Program-made: the position numbers and the translations under genes
Assembly: GCA_016946835.1 (NCBI GenBank)
Contig: JACVTC010000044.1
Location: forward strand, 122,001-186,000
Length of the DNA stretch: 64,000 nucleotides
Direction: 5' to 3'
From: Neocallimastix lanati (nom. inval.)
Lineage: Eukaryota > Neocallimastigomycota > Neocallimastigomycetes > Neocallimastigales > Neocallimastigaceae
Part shown: positions 9,569 to 21,021 of the stretch, in pieces
How the letters are laid out: the number at the start of each line of letters is the position of its first letter
Numbering within the stretch: position 1 is the first letter of the stretch
Notes under the pieces: generated by a model
The model's input: only the letters and a program-made list of their open reading frames with translations
Told to the model about the DNA's origin: nothing
The model's database searches: none

Positions 9569-12500
9569 CTAATTCTTTTTTACAACTTTCACAGACTTTA
9601 AATAATTTCCTATACAGTAATTTCCTCTATTAATCGAATAAATATATGGTGTTTCACCATCTTTATTTTCTTTATTTATATCTGCTCCATGTTCTACTAA
9701 ACATTCTACTAATTCTTTATTTCCACTTTCAATTGCTTTAAATAATGGTGTTTTACCATCTTCATTTTCTTTATTTATATCTTTTCCATGTTCTACTAAG
9801 AATTTTACTAATTCTTTATTTCCACTTTCAATTGCTTTAAATAATGGTGTTTCTCCATCTTTATTTTCTTTATTTGTATCTGCTCCATGTTCTAATAAGT
9901 ATACTACTAATTCTTTTTTTCCCCATCTACATGCTTTAAATAAAGGTGTTTCTCCAACTTTATTTTCTTTATTTATATCTGCTCCATGTTCTACTAAATA
10001 TTCTACTAAATCTTTTTTTCCTTTATAACATGCATTAAATAATAGTGTTTTACCATCTTTATATTCTTTATTTATATCTTCTCCATGTTTTACTAAGAAT
10101 TTTACTAATTCTTTATTTCCACTTTCAATTGCTTTAAATAATGGTGTTTCTCCAACTTTATTTTCTTTATTTATATCTACTCCATGTTTTACTAAGTATT
10201 CGACTAAATCTTTTTCTCCACTATAACATGCATTAAATAATGGTGTTTTACCATCTTTATTTTCTTTATTTATATCTGCTCCATGTTTTACTAAGTATTC
10301 GACTAAATCTTTTTTTCCTTCATTACATGCATAAAATAATGGTGTTTCTCCATCTTTATTTTCTTTATTTATATCTGCTCCATGTTTTACTAAGTATTCG
10401 ACTAAATCTTTTTTTCCTTCATTACATGCATAAAATAATGGTGTTTCTCCATCTTTATTTTCTTTATTTATATCTGCTCCATGTTCTACTAAATATTCTA
10501 CTAAATCTTTTTTTCCTTTATAACATGCATTAAATAATAGTGTTTTACCATCTTTATATTCTTTATTTATATCTTCTCCATGTTTTACTAAGAATTTTAC
10601 TAATTCTTTATTTCCACTTTCAATTGCTTTAAATAATGGTGTTTCTCCAACTTTATTTTCTTTATTTATATCTACTCCATGTTTTACTAAGTATTCGACT
10701 AAATCTTTTTCTCCACTATAACATGCATTAAATAATGGTGTTTCTCCAACTTTATTTTCTTTATTTATATCTACTCCATGTTTTACTAAGTATTCGACTA
10801 AATCTTTTTCTCCACTATAACATGCATTAAATAATGGTGCTTCTCCATCTTTATTTTCTTTATTTATATCTGCTCCATGTTTTACTAAGTATTCGACTAA
10901 ATCTTTTTTTCCTTCATTACATGCATAAAATAATGGTGTTTCTCCATCTTTATTTTCTTTATTTATATCTGCTCCATGTTCTACTAAATATTCTACTAAA
11001 TCTTTTTTTCCTTTATAACATGCATTAAATAATGGTGTTTCTCCAACTTTATTTTCTTTATTTATATCTACTCCATGTTTTACTAAGTATTCGACTAAAT
11101 CTTTTTCTCCACTATAACATGCATTAAATAATGGTGTTTCTCCAACTTTATTTTCTTTATTTATATCTACTCCATGTTTTACTAAGTATTCGACTAAATC
11201 TTTTTCTCCACTATAACATGCATTAAATAATGGTGTTTTACCATCTTTATTTTCTTTATTTATATCTGCTCCATGTTCTACTAAATATTCTACTATATCT
11301 TTTTTTCCCTTATAACATGCATTAAATAATGGTGTTTTACCATCTTTATTTTCTTTATTTATATCTGCTCCATGTTCTAATAAGTATTCTACTATATCTT
11401 TTTTTCCTTCATTACATGCATAAAATAATGGTGTTTCTCCATCTTTATTTTCTTTATTTATATCTACTCCATGTTCTACTAAATATTCTACTAATTCTTT
11501 ATTTCCACTTTCAATTGCTTTAAATAATGGTGTTTCTCCAACTTTATTTTCTTTATTTATATCTACTCCATGTTTTACTAAGTATTCGACTAAATCTTTT
11601 TCTCCACTATAACATGCATTAAATAATGGTGCTTCTCCATCTTTATTTTCTTTATTTATATCTACTCCATGTTTTACTAAGTATTCGACTAAATCTTTTT
11701 TTCCTTCATTACATGCATAAAATAATGGTGTTTCTCCATCTTTATTTTCTTTATTTATATCTGCTCCATGTTCTACTAAATATTCTACTAAATCTTTTTT
11801 TCCCTTATAACATGCATTAAATAATGGTGTTTCTCCAACTTTATTTTCTTTATTTATATCTACTCCATGTTTTACTAAGTATTCGACTAAATCTTTTTCT
11901 CCACTATAACATGCATTAAATAATGGTGTTTTACCATCTTTATTTTCTTTATTTATATCTACTCCATGTTCTACTAAATATTCGACTAAATCTTTTTCTC
12001 CACTATTACATGCATTAAATAATGGTGTTTCTCCAACTTTATTTTCTTTATTTATATCTGCTCCATGTTTCACTAAGTATTCGACTAAATCTTTTTCTCC
12101 ACTATAACATGCATTAAATAATAGTGTTTTTCCAACTTTATTTTCTTCATTTATATCTACTCCATGTTCTACTAAATATTCTACTAAATCTTTTTTTCCA
12201 CTATGATATGCATTTAATAATGGTGTTTCTCCAACTTTATTTTCTTTATTTATATCTACTCCATGTTCTACTAAATATTCTACTAATTTTTTATTTCCAC
12301 TTTCAATTGCTTTAAATAATGGTGTTTCACCATATTTATTTTCTTTATTTATATTTGCTCCATGTTCTACTAAATATTCTACTAAATCTTTTTTTCCACA
12401 ATAACATGCATTAAATAATGGTGTTTCTCCAACTTTATTTTCTTTATTTATATCTGCTCCATGTTCTACTAAATATTCTACTAATTCTTTTTTTCCATTA

Positions 12501-15181
12501 TAACAACATGCATTAAATAATGGTGTTTTACCATCTTTATTTTCTTTATTTATATCTGCTCCATGTTCTACTAAATATTCTACTAAATCTTTTTTTCCAC
12601 AATAACATGCATTAAATAATGGTGTTTCTCCAACTTTATTTTTTTTATTTATATCTGCTCCATGTTCTACTAAATATTCTACTATATCTTTTTTTCCCTT
12701 ATAACATGCATGAAATAATGGTGTTTCACCATCTTTATTTTCTTTATTTATACCTGCTCCATGTTCTACTAAATATTCTACTATATCTTTTTTTCCTTCA
12801 TAACATGCATTAAATAATGATGTTTCACCATCTTCTTTTTTTTTATTTATATTTGCTCCATGTTCTACTAAATATTCTACTAAATCTTTTTTTCCATAAT
12901 AACATGCATAAAATAATGGTGTTTCACCATATTTATTTTCTTTATTTATATCTGCTCCATGTTCTACTAAATATTCTACTATATCTTTTTTTCCTTCATT
13001 ACATGCATTAAATAATGGTGTATTACCATACCATTTATTTTCTTTATTTATATCTGCTCCATGTTCTACTAAATATTCTACTAAATCTTTTTTTCCACTA
13101 TAACATGCATTAAATAACGGTGTTTCACCATTCCGTTTATTTTCTTTATTTATATCTGCTCCATGTTCTACTAAATATTCTACTAAATCTTTTTTTCCAC
13201 TATAACATGCATTAAATAACGTTGTTTCACCATTCCGTTTACTTTCTTTATTTATATCTGCTCCATGTTCTACTAAATATTCTACTATATCTTTTTTTCC
13301 ACTATAACATGCATTAAATAATGGTGTTTTACCATCTTTATATTCTTTATTTATATCTGCTCCATGTTCTACTAAATATTCTACTAAATCTTTTTTTCCC
13401 CATCTACATGCTTTAAATAATGGTGTTTTACCTTCTTTATTTATTTTATTTATATCTGCTCCATGTTCTACTAAATATTCTACTAAATCTTTTTTTCCAC
13501 TATCACATGCATTAAATAATGGTGTTTCTCCATCTTTATTTTCTTTATTTATATCTGCTCCATGTTCTAATAAGTATTCTACTAATTCTTTTTTTACCCA
13601 TCTACATGCTTTAAATAATGTTGTTCTACCATCTTTATTTTCTTTATTTATATCTGCTCCATGTTCTACTAAATATTCTACTATATCTTTTTTTCCTTCA
13701 TAACATGCATTAAATAATGGTGTTTTACCATCTTTATTTTCTTTATTTATATCCGCTCCATGTTCAGCTAAATATTCTATTAATTCTTTATTTCCACTTT
13801 CAATTGCTTTAAATAATGGTGTTTTACCATTTTCATTTTCTTTATTTATATCTTCTCCATGTTCTACTAAGTATTTTACTATTTCTTTATTTCCACTTTC
13901 AATTGCTTTAAATAATGGTGTTTCTCCATCTTTATTTTCTTTATGTATATCTGCTCCAAGTTCAGCTAAATATTCTATTAATTCTTTATTTCCACTTTCA
14001 ATTGCTTTAAATAATGGTGTTTTACCATTTTCATTTTCTTTATTTATATCTTCTCCATGTTCTACTAAGTATTTTACTATTTCTTTATTTCCACTTTCAA
14101 TTGCTTTAAATAATGGTGTTTCACCATATTTATTTTTTTTATTTATATTTGCTCCATGTTCTACTAAATATTCTACTAAATCTTTTTTTCCATTATAACA
14201 TGCATGAAATAATGGTGTTTCACCATATTTATTTTTTTTATTTATATTTGCTCCATGTTCTACTAAATATTCTACTAAATCTTTTTTTCCATTATAACAT
14301 GCATGAAATAATGGTGTTTCTCCATCTTTATTTTCTTTATTTATATCTGCTCCATGTTCTACTAAATATTCTACTAAAGCTTTATTTCCACTTTCACATG
14401 CCTTAAATAATGGTGTTTCATATTCGTTATTTTCTTTATTTATATCTGCTCCATGTTCTACTAAATATTCTACTAAATTTTTATTTCCATTTTCGCATTC
14501 ATCAAATAAAGGTATTTCAAAATTTTTATAAACTACTTCATTTATATCCACTCCATGATTGACTAAAAATTTTAATAAATTTTTATTCCCATTTTCAATT
14601 ATATAACTTTTTTCCTTCAAATTAATTTTAATATCACTAGAAGAATAAATTGGTGAACTGGGAATATAAGATGGTGTTGTGGGATTATAAGTTGGTGATG
14701 TGGGAGAGTAGGATGGAGAAGCGAAACCATAAATTGGTGATGTGGGAGATGAGAATGGAGAAGCGAAACTATAAGTTGGTGATGTGGGAGAATAGCGTGG
14801 TGAAGTGGAACTATCTATTGGTGAACCTGATGAATCAATTGGTGGATTATAACTCAATGAAATGTTATCCTTTTTTTCATTATATAATGTAATATTATAT
14901 TTATCTTTAGAAATTTCATAATTTAAATTCTTGACATGAGTTTTATTTTTATATAGTAAAAGTAAATGTTTAATAAATTCATTATCATAAAACTTTGAAA
15001 TATCAAAAATATTTTTTAATTCTTCAAAATTTGAATTCTTTATTAATTCTTTTATTTCAGAAGAAGTAATATATTTATTATTTTCTTGATTATTCGTTTC
15101 GGTTTTTAATTTTTTAGATGTATGTCCATTATCATTAAATTCTTCAGATGTTATATCTCTCTTCCTTTCACGGTTATCCAT
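9569..15181 (-). CDS. Giant ankyrin-repeat protein (1870 aa) with CTD-like heptads
   Basis: Intact frame from the ATG at 15181. Residues 1-105 are the family N-terminal domain: basic start [14 protein letters not shown] at 23-26, SSEIKELI at 40-47, [11 protein letters not shown] at 60-70. Residues 115-128 hold IDSSGSP and IDSSTSP. Residues 130-178 are seven contiguous 7-residue blocks beginning YSPTSPT and ending YIPSSPI, close to the RNA polymerase II CTD consensus YSPTSPS. From about 190 to 1855 come roughly fifty 33-residue ankyrin units, followed by the tail [13 protein letters not shown]. Ankyrin arrays are solenoid protein-binding scaffolds. The basic clusters allow nuclear import (inference); no enzymatic domain is seen. 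Units are nearly identical and organised in 495- and 792-bp higher-order blocks, so copy number is probably unstable. The gene is inside duplication unit A and is the long paralog of 21022-24240. Confidence 0.9.
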   Translation of the reverse strand: MDNRERKRDITSEEFNDNGHTSKKLKTETNNQENNKYITSSEIKELIKNSNFEELKNIFDISKFYDNEFIKHLLLLYKNKTHVKNLNYEISKDKYNITLYNEKKDNISLSYNPPIDSSGSPIDSSTSPRYSPTSPTYSFASPFSSPTSPIYGFASPSYSPTSPTYNPTTPSYIPSSPIYSSSDIKINLKEKSYIIENGNKNLLKFLVNHGVDINEVVYKNFEIPLFDECENGNKNLVEYLVEHGADINKENNEYETPLFKACESGNKALVEYLVEHGADINKENKDGETPLFHACYNGKKDLVEYLVEHGANINKKNKYGETPLFHACYNGKKDLVEYLVEHGANINKKNKYGETPLFKAIESGNKEIVKYLVEHGEDINKENENGKTPLFKAIESGNKELIEYLAELGADIHKENKDGETPLFKAIESGNKEIVKYLVEHGEDINKENENGKTPLFKAIESGNKELIEYLAEHGADINKENKDGKTPLFNACYEGKKDIVEYLVEHGADINKENKDGRTTLFKACRWVKKELVEYLLEHGADINKENKDGETPLFNACDSGKKDLVEYLVEHGADINKINKEGKTPLFKACRWGKKDLVEYLVEHGADINKEYKDGKTPLFNACYSGKKDIVEYLVEHGADINKESKRNGETTLFNACYSGKKDLVEYLVEHGADINKENKRNGETPLFNACYSGKKDLVEYLVEHGADINKENKWYGNTPLFNACNEGKKDIVEYLVEHGADINKENKYGETPLFYACYYGKKDLVEYLVEHGANINKKKEDGETSLFNACYEGKKDIVEYLVEHGAGINKENKDGETPLFHACYKGKKDIVEYLVEHGADINKKNKVGETPLFNACYCGKKDLVEYLVEHGADINKENKDGKTPLFNACCYNGKKELVEYLVEHGADINKENKVGETPLFNACYCGKKDLVEYLVEHGANINKENKYGETPLFKAIESGNKKLVEYLVEHGVDINKENKVGETPLLNAYHSGKKDLVEYLVEHGVDINEENKVGKTLLFNACYSGEKDLVEYLVKHGADINKENKVGETPLFNACNSGEKDLVEYLVEHGVDINKENKDGKTPLFNACYSGEKDLVEYLVKHGVDINKENKVGETPLFNACYKGKKDLVEYLVEHGADINKENKDGETPLFYACNEGKKDLVEYLVKHGVDINKENKDGEAPLFNACYSGEKDLVEYLVKHGVDINKENKVGETPLFKAIESGNKELVEYLVEHGVDINKENKDGETPLFYACNEGKKDIVEYLLEHGADINKENKDGKTPLFNACYKGKKDIVEYLVEHGADINKENKDGKTPLFNACYSGEKDLVEYLVKHGVDINKENKVGETPLFNACYSGEKDLVEYLVKHGVDINKENKVGETPLFNACYKGKKDLVEYLVEHGADINKENKDGETPLFYACNEGKKDLVEYLVKHGADINKENKDGEAPLFNACYSGEKDLVEYLVKHGVDINKENKVGETPLFNACYSGEKDLVEYLVKHGVDINKENKVGETPLFKAIESGNKELVKFLVKHGEDINKEYKDGKTLLFNACYKGKKDLVEYLVEHGADINKENKDGETPLFYACNEGKKDLVEYLVKHGADINKENKDGETPLFYACNEGKKDLVEYLVKHGADINKENKDGKTPLFNACYSGEKDLVEYLVKHGVDINKENKVGETPLFKAIESGNKELVKFLVKHGEDINKEYKDGKTLLFNACYKGKKDLVEYLVEHGADINKENKVGETPLFKACRWGKKELVVYLLEHGADTNKENKDGETPLFKAIESGNKELVKFLVEHGKDINKENEDGKTPLFKAIESGNKELVECLVEHGADINKENKDGETPYIYSINRGNYCIGNYLKSVKVVKKN
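14648..14794 (-). repeat. Seven CTD-like heptads encoded in frame
   Basis: A 21-bp tandem array within the 1870-residue gene (residues 130-178). The heptads are [42 protein letters not shown] and YIPSSPI. Every block has Pro at position 6, and Ser or Thr at position 5. The paralog at 21022-24240 has only the first and last type (residues 130-143), so the two differ by exactly five heptads (105 bp). Confidence 0.9.
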
Positions 15182-15887
15182 ATTACGTATTTGATATTGT
15201 GTTTATGATTTTTTTTTTTTTTATTTTATTTTATATTCAATGAATATAAATAATAATTATTAAATTTATTATTTTTTTATAAAGTATATAATCATATTTT
15301 TTAAAATATAAATAATAAAAATAAAAATTACATATAAAAAAAAAAAAAAAAAAAAAAAGAATACTTTTATAATTATAATATAAATTAATTTAAATAAAAT
15401 AAATCATATAATACAAAATATAAATATTTATAATTATATAAAAGATAATTGAAATATATATAAAAATGGAAATAAAATTTAAAAAGGGATATTCAATCTA
15501 TTTATTTTATAATAATTTTAAATTTTCTATTTTTAATATTAATTAATTCATTATCTTATAATAAAAATAATAAAAATATTAATAATTAAAATTTTATTTA
15601 TAATAATTAAACTCTAAAAATAATTATTGAAGTTATTTCTATTTAAAAAAAAATATATATATTATTTATTTATTTATTTATTTATTTTTTCTTTGTTTTT
15701 TTTTATTTTTATTTTTATTTTTATTTATTGTTATTATTATTATTATTAATATTATTATTATTATTTATGTTCTATTCAATTTTTCATTCTTTTAAATAAA
15801 AAAATTTAAAAAAATTCAAAAAAAAGAAATAAAAAAATTTTTTTTTAAAAAAAAGGGAATTAAAGAAATATTTAAAATATTAATCTA
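15182..15887. other. 5' flank of the giant ankyrin gene
   Basis: AT-rich and carrying the conserved upstream module: a T-run just upstream of the ATG, an A-run followed by AGAATACTTTTATAATTATA near 15358, then TAAATCATATAATACAAAATA near 15402. Nearly identical to 24241-24985 in duplication unit B. An (ATT)n run lies at 15730-15760. No gene seen. Confidence 0.55.
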
Positions 15888-16052
15888 AAAGGCCAACCCT
15901 TAACATCATATTGGAACCAACCTCTGGGATTTTACGCTACAACTTAAATCATAGGTACTGATGATATTATATCCTCATATGTCAATGATTACACCCACTG
16001 GAAGGAGTAAATGGTTTCTATTCCAATGCTCGTGGTCAATGGAGACATATGT
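15888..16052. repeat. GC-richer island, copy A (ends CTCGTGGTCAATGGAGA)
   Basis: About 165 bases with clearly higher G+C, including TTGGAACCAACCTC, CCCACTGGAAGGAGTAAATG and TTCCAATGCTCGTGGTCAAT. It is present with scattered differences at 24992-25163. No reading frame, tRNA-like boxes or known ncRNA fold was recognised. The higher G+C and abrupt ends suggest a transposon or retroposon fragment, but the class is unknown. Confidence 0.55.
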
Positions 16053-16600
16053 AATAATATAAAGATAGTTGAATTAATAATATATTATCATTTTAAAATT
16101 TTTATCAATAATTCTTTATAAAAAAAAATATGTTTAACTTTATATTTAAATTTAAAAATATATATATATATATATTTATAACACTTTTTAATATATATTA
16201 TTAATTTTTATTTTTACTTTTTTTTATTTTTTTTTTTTTTCTATTTATAATTTTAAATTTATTTATTAAATAGAAATCAAACAATATATATTTTTACAAA
16301 AATAAAAATATAAAAATAAAAAGATTATAATTTAAATATTCTTTTATTTTATTTTCTTTATTTTAGACATTTCTAAATTAATTAAATTTTTATTTTTATA
16401 ATCAATTACTATATAAAAAGTTTATATTATAAATGTATAATATAATGATTTTATTCCGTATTCCTTGAATCGTGTTTTATTAAATATTATTATTTTTATT
16501 TTTTTAGTACTTCCATAGAACTTAAATATATTGTGTTTTAGTTGTTATATCTATATATCATCTATATTTTTTTAATAATATTTTTAGTATAAATTATAAA
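16053..16600. other. Ankyrin 3' flank, AT-rich, no intact gene
   Basis: Begins with AATATAAAGATAGTTGAATT, matching the flank block at 26390 and 37165 (AAGATAGTTGAATTATTAAT). Duplication unit B carries an extra 1.2 kb, including a minisatellite, between the GC island and this block. At 16440-16560 there are faint remnants of the terminal ankyrin tail. No open gene. Confidence 0.45.
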
Positions 16601-16914
16601 TTACATTTGATAAAAATAATAGTCTCCGAACAAATTAACTACACTATGTGCTCCATATTTTAATAAGTATTCTTTCATATCTTTTTTTCCATGAACCCAA
16701 GCAGTAAATAATAATGTTTTACCATTTTTCATTACTTCTTTATTTATATCTGCTCCATGTTCTACTAAATATTCTACTAAATCTTTTTTTCCACTATAAC
16801 ATGCATTAAATAATGGTGTTTCTCCTTCTTTATTTTCTTTATTTATATCTGCTCCATGTTTTACTAAGTATTTTACTATATCTTTTTTTCCATTTTTACA
16901 TGCATTAAATAAGT
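16601..16914 (-). pseudogene. Ankyrin gene C-terminal fragment, 5' end lost
   Basis: About 104 codons are open on the minus strand and end with TAA at 16601-16603. They encode three ankyrin units (LFNACKNGKKDIVKYLVKHG, then [19 protein letters not shown], then LLFTAWVHGKKDMKEYLLKY), with an aberrant end GDYYFYQM. There is no N-terminal domain or start. The frame stops abruptly at 16914, where a retroposon-like fragment (16917-16958) begins. Insertion or recombination at that point probably removed the 5' part. Confidence 0.75.
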
Positions 16915-16916
16915 TT

Positions 16917-16958
16917 GATATTAGTTTTCTGTTGTGGCTGATATAACATGATCAGTCT
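16917..16958 (+). repeat. 5'-truncated retroposon-like fragment
   Basis: Forty-two bases (TGATATTAGTTTTCTGTTGT, then GGCTGATATAACATGATCAG) match 27244-27287 with few differences. In the longer copy the match is the last part before a 28-base A-tail, so this looks like a 3' piece of the same element. It directly abuts a truncated ankyrin frame. Confidence 0.55.
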
Positions 16959-16959
16959 G

Positions 16960-17660
16960 AATGTGTATCATTTCGCAATGTAGCTTAATATTTTTTTAAT
17001 TAATTGCCACATTATATAATTTTTTTTAACCAATAATTAAATAAATAATTAAATAAATAATAAAAATCATTTTTGAAATATGTCTTTAAATATTTTATGA
17101 TAAAATATTTTTAAATAAATAAATAATTAATAAATAAACAATAAATAAATAAATAATAATTAAATAAATAAATATTTTATTTTTCTAATTAAAAAAATTG
17201 AATAATTAATATCAATATCAATATTATATAGTTTTTTTTATTTTATTAAAATTTTAATAATAAAATAAAACTAAAAATAAAATATTTTGAATTTAGTGCG
17301 TTTCACAATGTGGCGTATTTTTGTATGTGGCTTGTTTTTAATAATTAAATAAATAATAAATATTTTTTTTTTATATATAATTTATTAATATTCAATTATA
17401 AAAATAATATTTTATAATTCTTTTTTAATAGAATATATTATTATTTCTTTTGAAATAGTTATTTAAATATATATTTAATTGAAAAAATATATTATTATTT
17501 TTTTTAAAATAATAATTATTTACATATTTATTTATGATTTCTAATATTTTTAACATATTTATTTTTTTATTTAATATTTTTTATGTATTGATTTATTTTA
17601 TTTATTTATATGTTTATTTTTTAAAAGAAATATAAGCCACATTTTGTGAAATGCATCCCG
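16960..17660. mobile_element. MITE-like insertion with imperfect terminal inverted repeats
   Basis: The left end, ATCATTTCGCAATGTAGCTT followed by AATATTT, is approximately the reverse complement of the right end (AAATATAAGCCACATTTTGT then GAAATGCATC). Comparison with 27287-27340, where the same flanks meet without it, suggests this 700-bp segment is an insertion. A second TIR-like block (TGCGTTTCACAATGTGGCGT) near 17298 suggests two nested or adjacent copies. The interior is (AAAT)-rich with no transposase. Confidence 0.55.
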
Positions 17661-17664
17661 ATAA

Positions 17665-18110
17665 ATCTAGTCTAAATATATATATATATATATTTTTTAT
17701 ATTTCTATTTTTAAAATTAATTATCTTATAATAAAAATATTAAAAATATTAATAAAATTTTATTTTTAATTTTTATATAAATATAAAATTTAACTATCAC
17801 AGAAAAAAAATTTTATCTTTTTAAACTGAAAATTATAACTCTCTAAAAGTAATGAAGTCAATTCTATTTATATAAAATACTATTAAATAAAATTTTTTAC
17901 TCTTTTGAATTTTTTTTTATTTAGTTTTCATTTATTTAAATTTTTTTTTTTTTTTTTTTTATATAATTTTAAAATCTACTAATTAAATAATCAATAAATA
18001 ATATTTTCATATAAAAATAAAAATAGATTTATAATTTATAAAATATTTTATTTTTTTAATTTTATTAATTTTTTAATTTATTTAATTTTTATTATAATAA
18101 TCAATCTTTT
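17665..18110. repeat. Ankyrin 3' flank copy (partner 27340-27745)
   Basis: The order of landmarks matches 27340-27745: a TATATATA/T-rich start, TTTAACTATCACAGAAAAA-like sequence, TATCTTTTTAAACTGA, AACTCTCTAAAAGTAATGAA, then the AT-rich run ending TTATTATAATAATCAAT. In the second copy it leads into the end of an ankyrin pseudogene. Here it runs straight into codon 25 of an N-terminal stub. Confidence 0.65.
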
Positions 18111-18176
18111 AGACGTATGTTCATTATTATTATATTTTTCAGATTTTATATCTCTCTTTTTAAAACGGTTATTCAT
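18078..18176 (-). pseudogene. Ankyrin-family N-terminal stub (deletion scar)
   Basis: ATG at 18176 gives MNNRFKKRDIKSEKYNNNEH then TSKRL, after which the frame runs into the copied downstream flank and stops (IIIIKIK). The family N-terminal domain beyond residue 25 and the whole ankyrin array are missing, and the 3'-flank sequence is joined directly to codon 25. The equivalent copy in unit A (6208-6938) still has part of the gene, so this is probably a deletion. Confidence 0.7.
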
Positions 18177-19106
18177 TTTACTTGTATTTGATACTGTGTT
18201 TATTATTATTATTATTTTTTTTAATTTTTTATTATTTTCTATAAGAAAATTAAATTTTATACTCAATAAATATAAATAAATAAAAATAATAGTTATTAAA
18301 TTTATTATATATATATATAATGTATTAATGCCTTTTTTAAAAAATAAAAAAAAATAAAAAAAAAATAGAAAAAAAAAAAAAAAAAAGAATACCATTTTAT
18401 ATAAAAATATTTTGAGATTAATAGAATAATCGAAATAATAGAAAAAATTAAAAAGGATAATAAATTTATTAAAAAAAAAAAATAAATAAAAATAAAATTA
18501 TGTCTAAATTAAAAAAAATTACGTCCAAAATAAAATTAATATTTATATTTTATATATATTTTTCTATTTCTAATTTTATAATTAATTAATTAATTATCTT
18601 ATTTTATAATTATTATCATTATTAATATTAGAATAAATTTCTTATACAGTAATTGTATCAAAGGTTAAAGGAGAGTAAAATCATACACTAAACATAACCT
18701 GTATATATGATCTAAAACAAATAATGTGTAGTAAACATATTTGTATATTTAATAATAATTATTAAATTTTAAATATTAATTTTATATTTTTTTTTGAAAA
18801 TAATTTTTATAATATATTATTAGTTATTCATTATATTAATTATTATATTATAATATTTATATATTTATTTTATATTATACATTAAATTATATATTTATTT
18901 AATAATTATATATTATTATATTAGAATATAATAATATTCTTATATTTAACTTTAATAGAACTTAAATAATCTTATTTTATATTATATAATACATTATTAT
19001 GTATTATTTTATATTTATTTTATATTCTTACATATAATATACATTTATTATTTAAATATAGATATTGTATTCCTATATATATAATTTATATTATATGTTT
19101 AAAATG
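18177..19106. other. Duplicated noncoding flank (copy of 6939-7899)
   Basis: Near-identical to unit A, including TTGTATCAAAGGTTAAAGGA at 18652 and the ATGTCTAAATT/ACGTCCAAAAT pair at 18499-18530. No gene seen. Confidence 0.6.
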
Positions 19107-19860
19107 TAATTTCGTTTCGAAAAATTTTTTAAAAAAAGTTAATAAATAAATGAATTAATAATAAAACAAATAAATAATATACGTAATTTAAATAAATAAC
19201 TAAATAAATAAAAATAAATAAATAAAACTATAATAAATAAATAAATTTAAAATTTAATTTTTAAAAAAAAGAAAAATATTTTATACATATATATAATAAA
19301 TATACATTATATAATAATAATTATTCATTAGAATTAAAGCTTTAAAAAAATAAAATATTTTATCATACATTTTAAACGTTTTATCATGTTTCAATAAAAA
19401 TATATAATTAATAATAATTTTATATATATATAAAAATAAGTTATTAATAATTTAAAAGATGTAAAGGATAATAATTTAAAATATAACTATTAAAATTAAA
19501 AAATAATTATTAAAAAGATTAAAAAACAATATCTAAATAATAATTTAATTGATCAATTTTACATCTATTAAGCCCTTGCGCAGTATTTTTAAAAAAAAAC
19601 TTAAATTATTAATAAATTTTTTTAATAAAAAGAAATATTTATAAATAATTCAGTAAAAAAAAAAAAAAAAAAAAAAAAGATGAAGACATCTTAAAAAAAG
19701 GGAGTTAAAAGTTAGGATGATTTTAGGTGTTATTTATTTTTTTTATTTTTTAATTTATATTTTATATTTTATATTTTATATTTTATTTTTTTATTAAAAT
19801 TTTGCGAAATAACACAAAAAATTTTGAGAAATGAAATTTTGGGGAATGCCACACACACTC
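19107..19860 (+). mobile_element. Foldback/MITE-like element, copy B
   Basis: Copy of 7900-8656 produced by the segmental duplication, with the same TTTCG-type ends, CCCTTGCGCAGT core and CCACACACACTC border. No reading frame. Confidence 0.65.
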
Positions 19861-20335
19861 GAATATAAATGCATATTTAGAAAGCAAGCCACATATTGAA
19901 GATATTATAAAATCATTAGATTTAAATTTGATTTATGACATTAATTTATGCTTGAATAATAAAAACTAATTTTATATTAAATATTTCATTTTATATCATT
20001 TAATTTTCTTAATAATAATCAATTTCTAATAAAATTAATTTAGAAAAGAGTTTTTAGTTATTTAGAAAAAGTAATAATAAATTAAATAAAGATATAACTA
20101 TATTATTATAATTAAAATATAGTACATAAAAGTCCCGTATATCGAATGTGGTTCATTTCTCCAATTTTTAAAATACAAATTTTCAATACGCCATTTATTT
20201 TTAATGGCTTGTAAAATTTTTTGTTAACGCCATAAAAAATTATACAATTAATTTTAAAATAAATAAATGTATAAATTAATAAATAAATAGATAAATAAAT
20301 AAAGAATATAATAATAAAAGTATATAAAATAAAAT
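19861..20335. other. Duplicated ankyrin 3' flank, no gene seen
   Basis: Copy of 8657-9120, containing AAGCAAGCCACATATTGAAG and ATCGAATGTGGTTCATTTCT. No protein-like frame. Confidence 0.5.
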
Positions 20336-20339
20336 AAAA

Positions 20340-20600
20340 TAAAATAAATAGTAGAATATGAATATAAAGTACAGATTGAATAAAATAAAATAATATAAAA
20401 TTAAATAAAATAAATAGTAGAATATGAATATAAATTACAGATTGAATAAAATAAAATAATATAAAATAAAATAAAATAAATAGTAGAATATGAATATAAA
20501 TTACAGATTGAATAAAATAAAATAAAATAAAATAAAATAAAATAAAATAAAATAAATAGTAGAATATGAATATAAATTACAGATTGAATAAAATAAAATA
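20340..20600. repeat. 70-bp minisatellite, four copies
   Basis: Four tandem units, each containing TAGTAGAATATGAATATAAA followed by TTACAGATTGAATAAAATAA (starts near 20347, 20413, 20480 and 20556), separated by variable (AAAAT)n. Unit A of the segmental duplication has a single copy near 9145, so the array expanded in unit B. Confidence 0.85.
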
Positions 20601-20715
20601 AAATAAAATAAAATAAAATAAAATAAAATAAAATAAAATAAAATAAAATAAAATAAAATAAAATAAAATAAAATAAAATAAAATAAAATAAAATAAAATA
20701 AAATAAAATAAAATA
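20588..20715. repeat. (AAAAT)n pentanucleotide array
   Basis: About twenty-five nearly perfect AAAAT units between the minisatellite and the (ATT)n run at 20775-20815. Confidence 0.95.
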
Positions 20716-20776
20716 AATTAAAATAAATAAATTAAAATAAAATTTTTTATCACTTTTTTATTCTTATATTTATTAA

Positions 20777-20815
<39 letters not shown>

Positions 20816-21021
20816 ATTTTTTTTATAAATAAATTTAAATTTATTTATTAAATAATAATCAAATTTTAGTTTTATTAATTTTTAAATTTATTTAATTTTT
20901 ATTATAATAATAAATTACTATATACAAATATTTTATTATTCGTGTATAATTTATTTGTTTTATTTCATATTCATATTTTTTATTTTATTTATTTTTATGT
21001 TACTTTCTATTAAATTTTCTA

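Larger units (their letters stand above)
6890..16055. repeat. Large tandem segmental duplication, unit A
   Basis: Homologous to 18110-25165 in the same orientation and order: N-terminal stub of an ankyrin gene, its upstream flank, a foldback element, the sequence TTGTATCAAAGGTTAAAGGA (7449; 18652), the CCCTTGCGCAGT segment (8370; 19573), a long ankyrin gene, its upstream flank, and a GC-richer island ending CTCGTGGTCAATGGAGA (about 16045; 25155). Noncoding parts look well above 90% identical by eye. Length differences come mainly from ankyrin copy number (5.6 versus 3.2 kb) and microsatellites. Confidence 0.9.

Noticed and set aside
10240-14406. Many plus-strand frames reading [20 protein letters not shown] inside the giant ankyrin gene
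   Set aside because: They are antisense shadows of the 99-bp ankyrin units, repeat with exactly the same period, and have no independent start or family. The same applies within 21.1-23.4, 28.1-28.5, 30.4-31.5, 38.0-40.9, 50.5-51.4, 53.9-54.3 and 63.1-63.8 kb.
14648-14794. A fragment of the RNA polymerase II largest subunit gene
   Set aside because: The heptads lie inside an intact ankyrin frame between the family N-terminal domain and the repeats; no RPB1 catalytic sequence is present.
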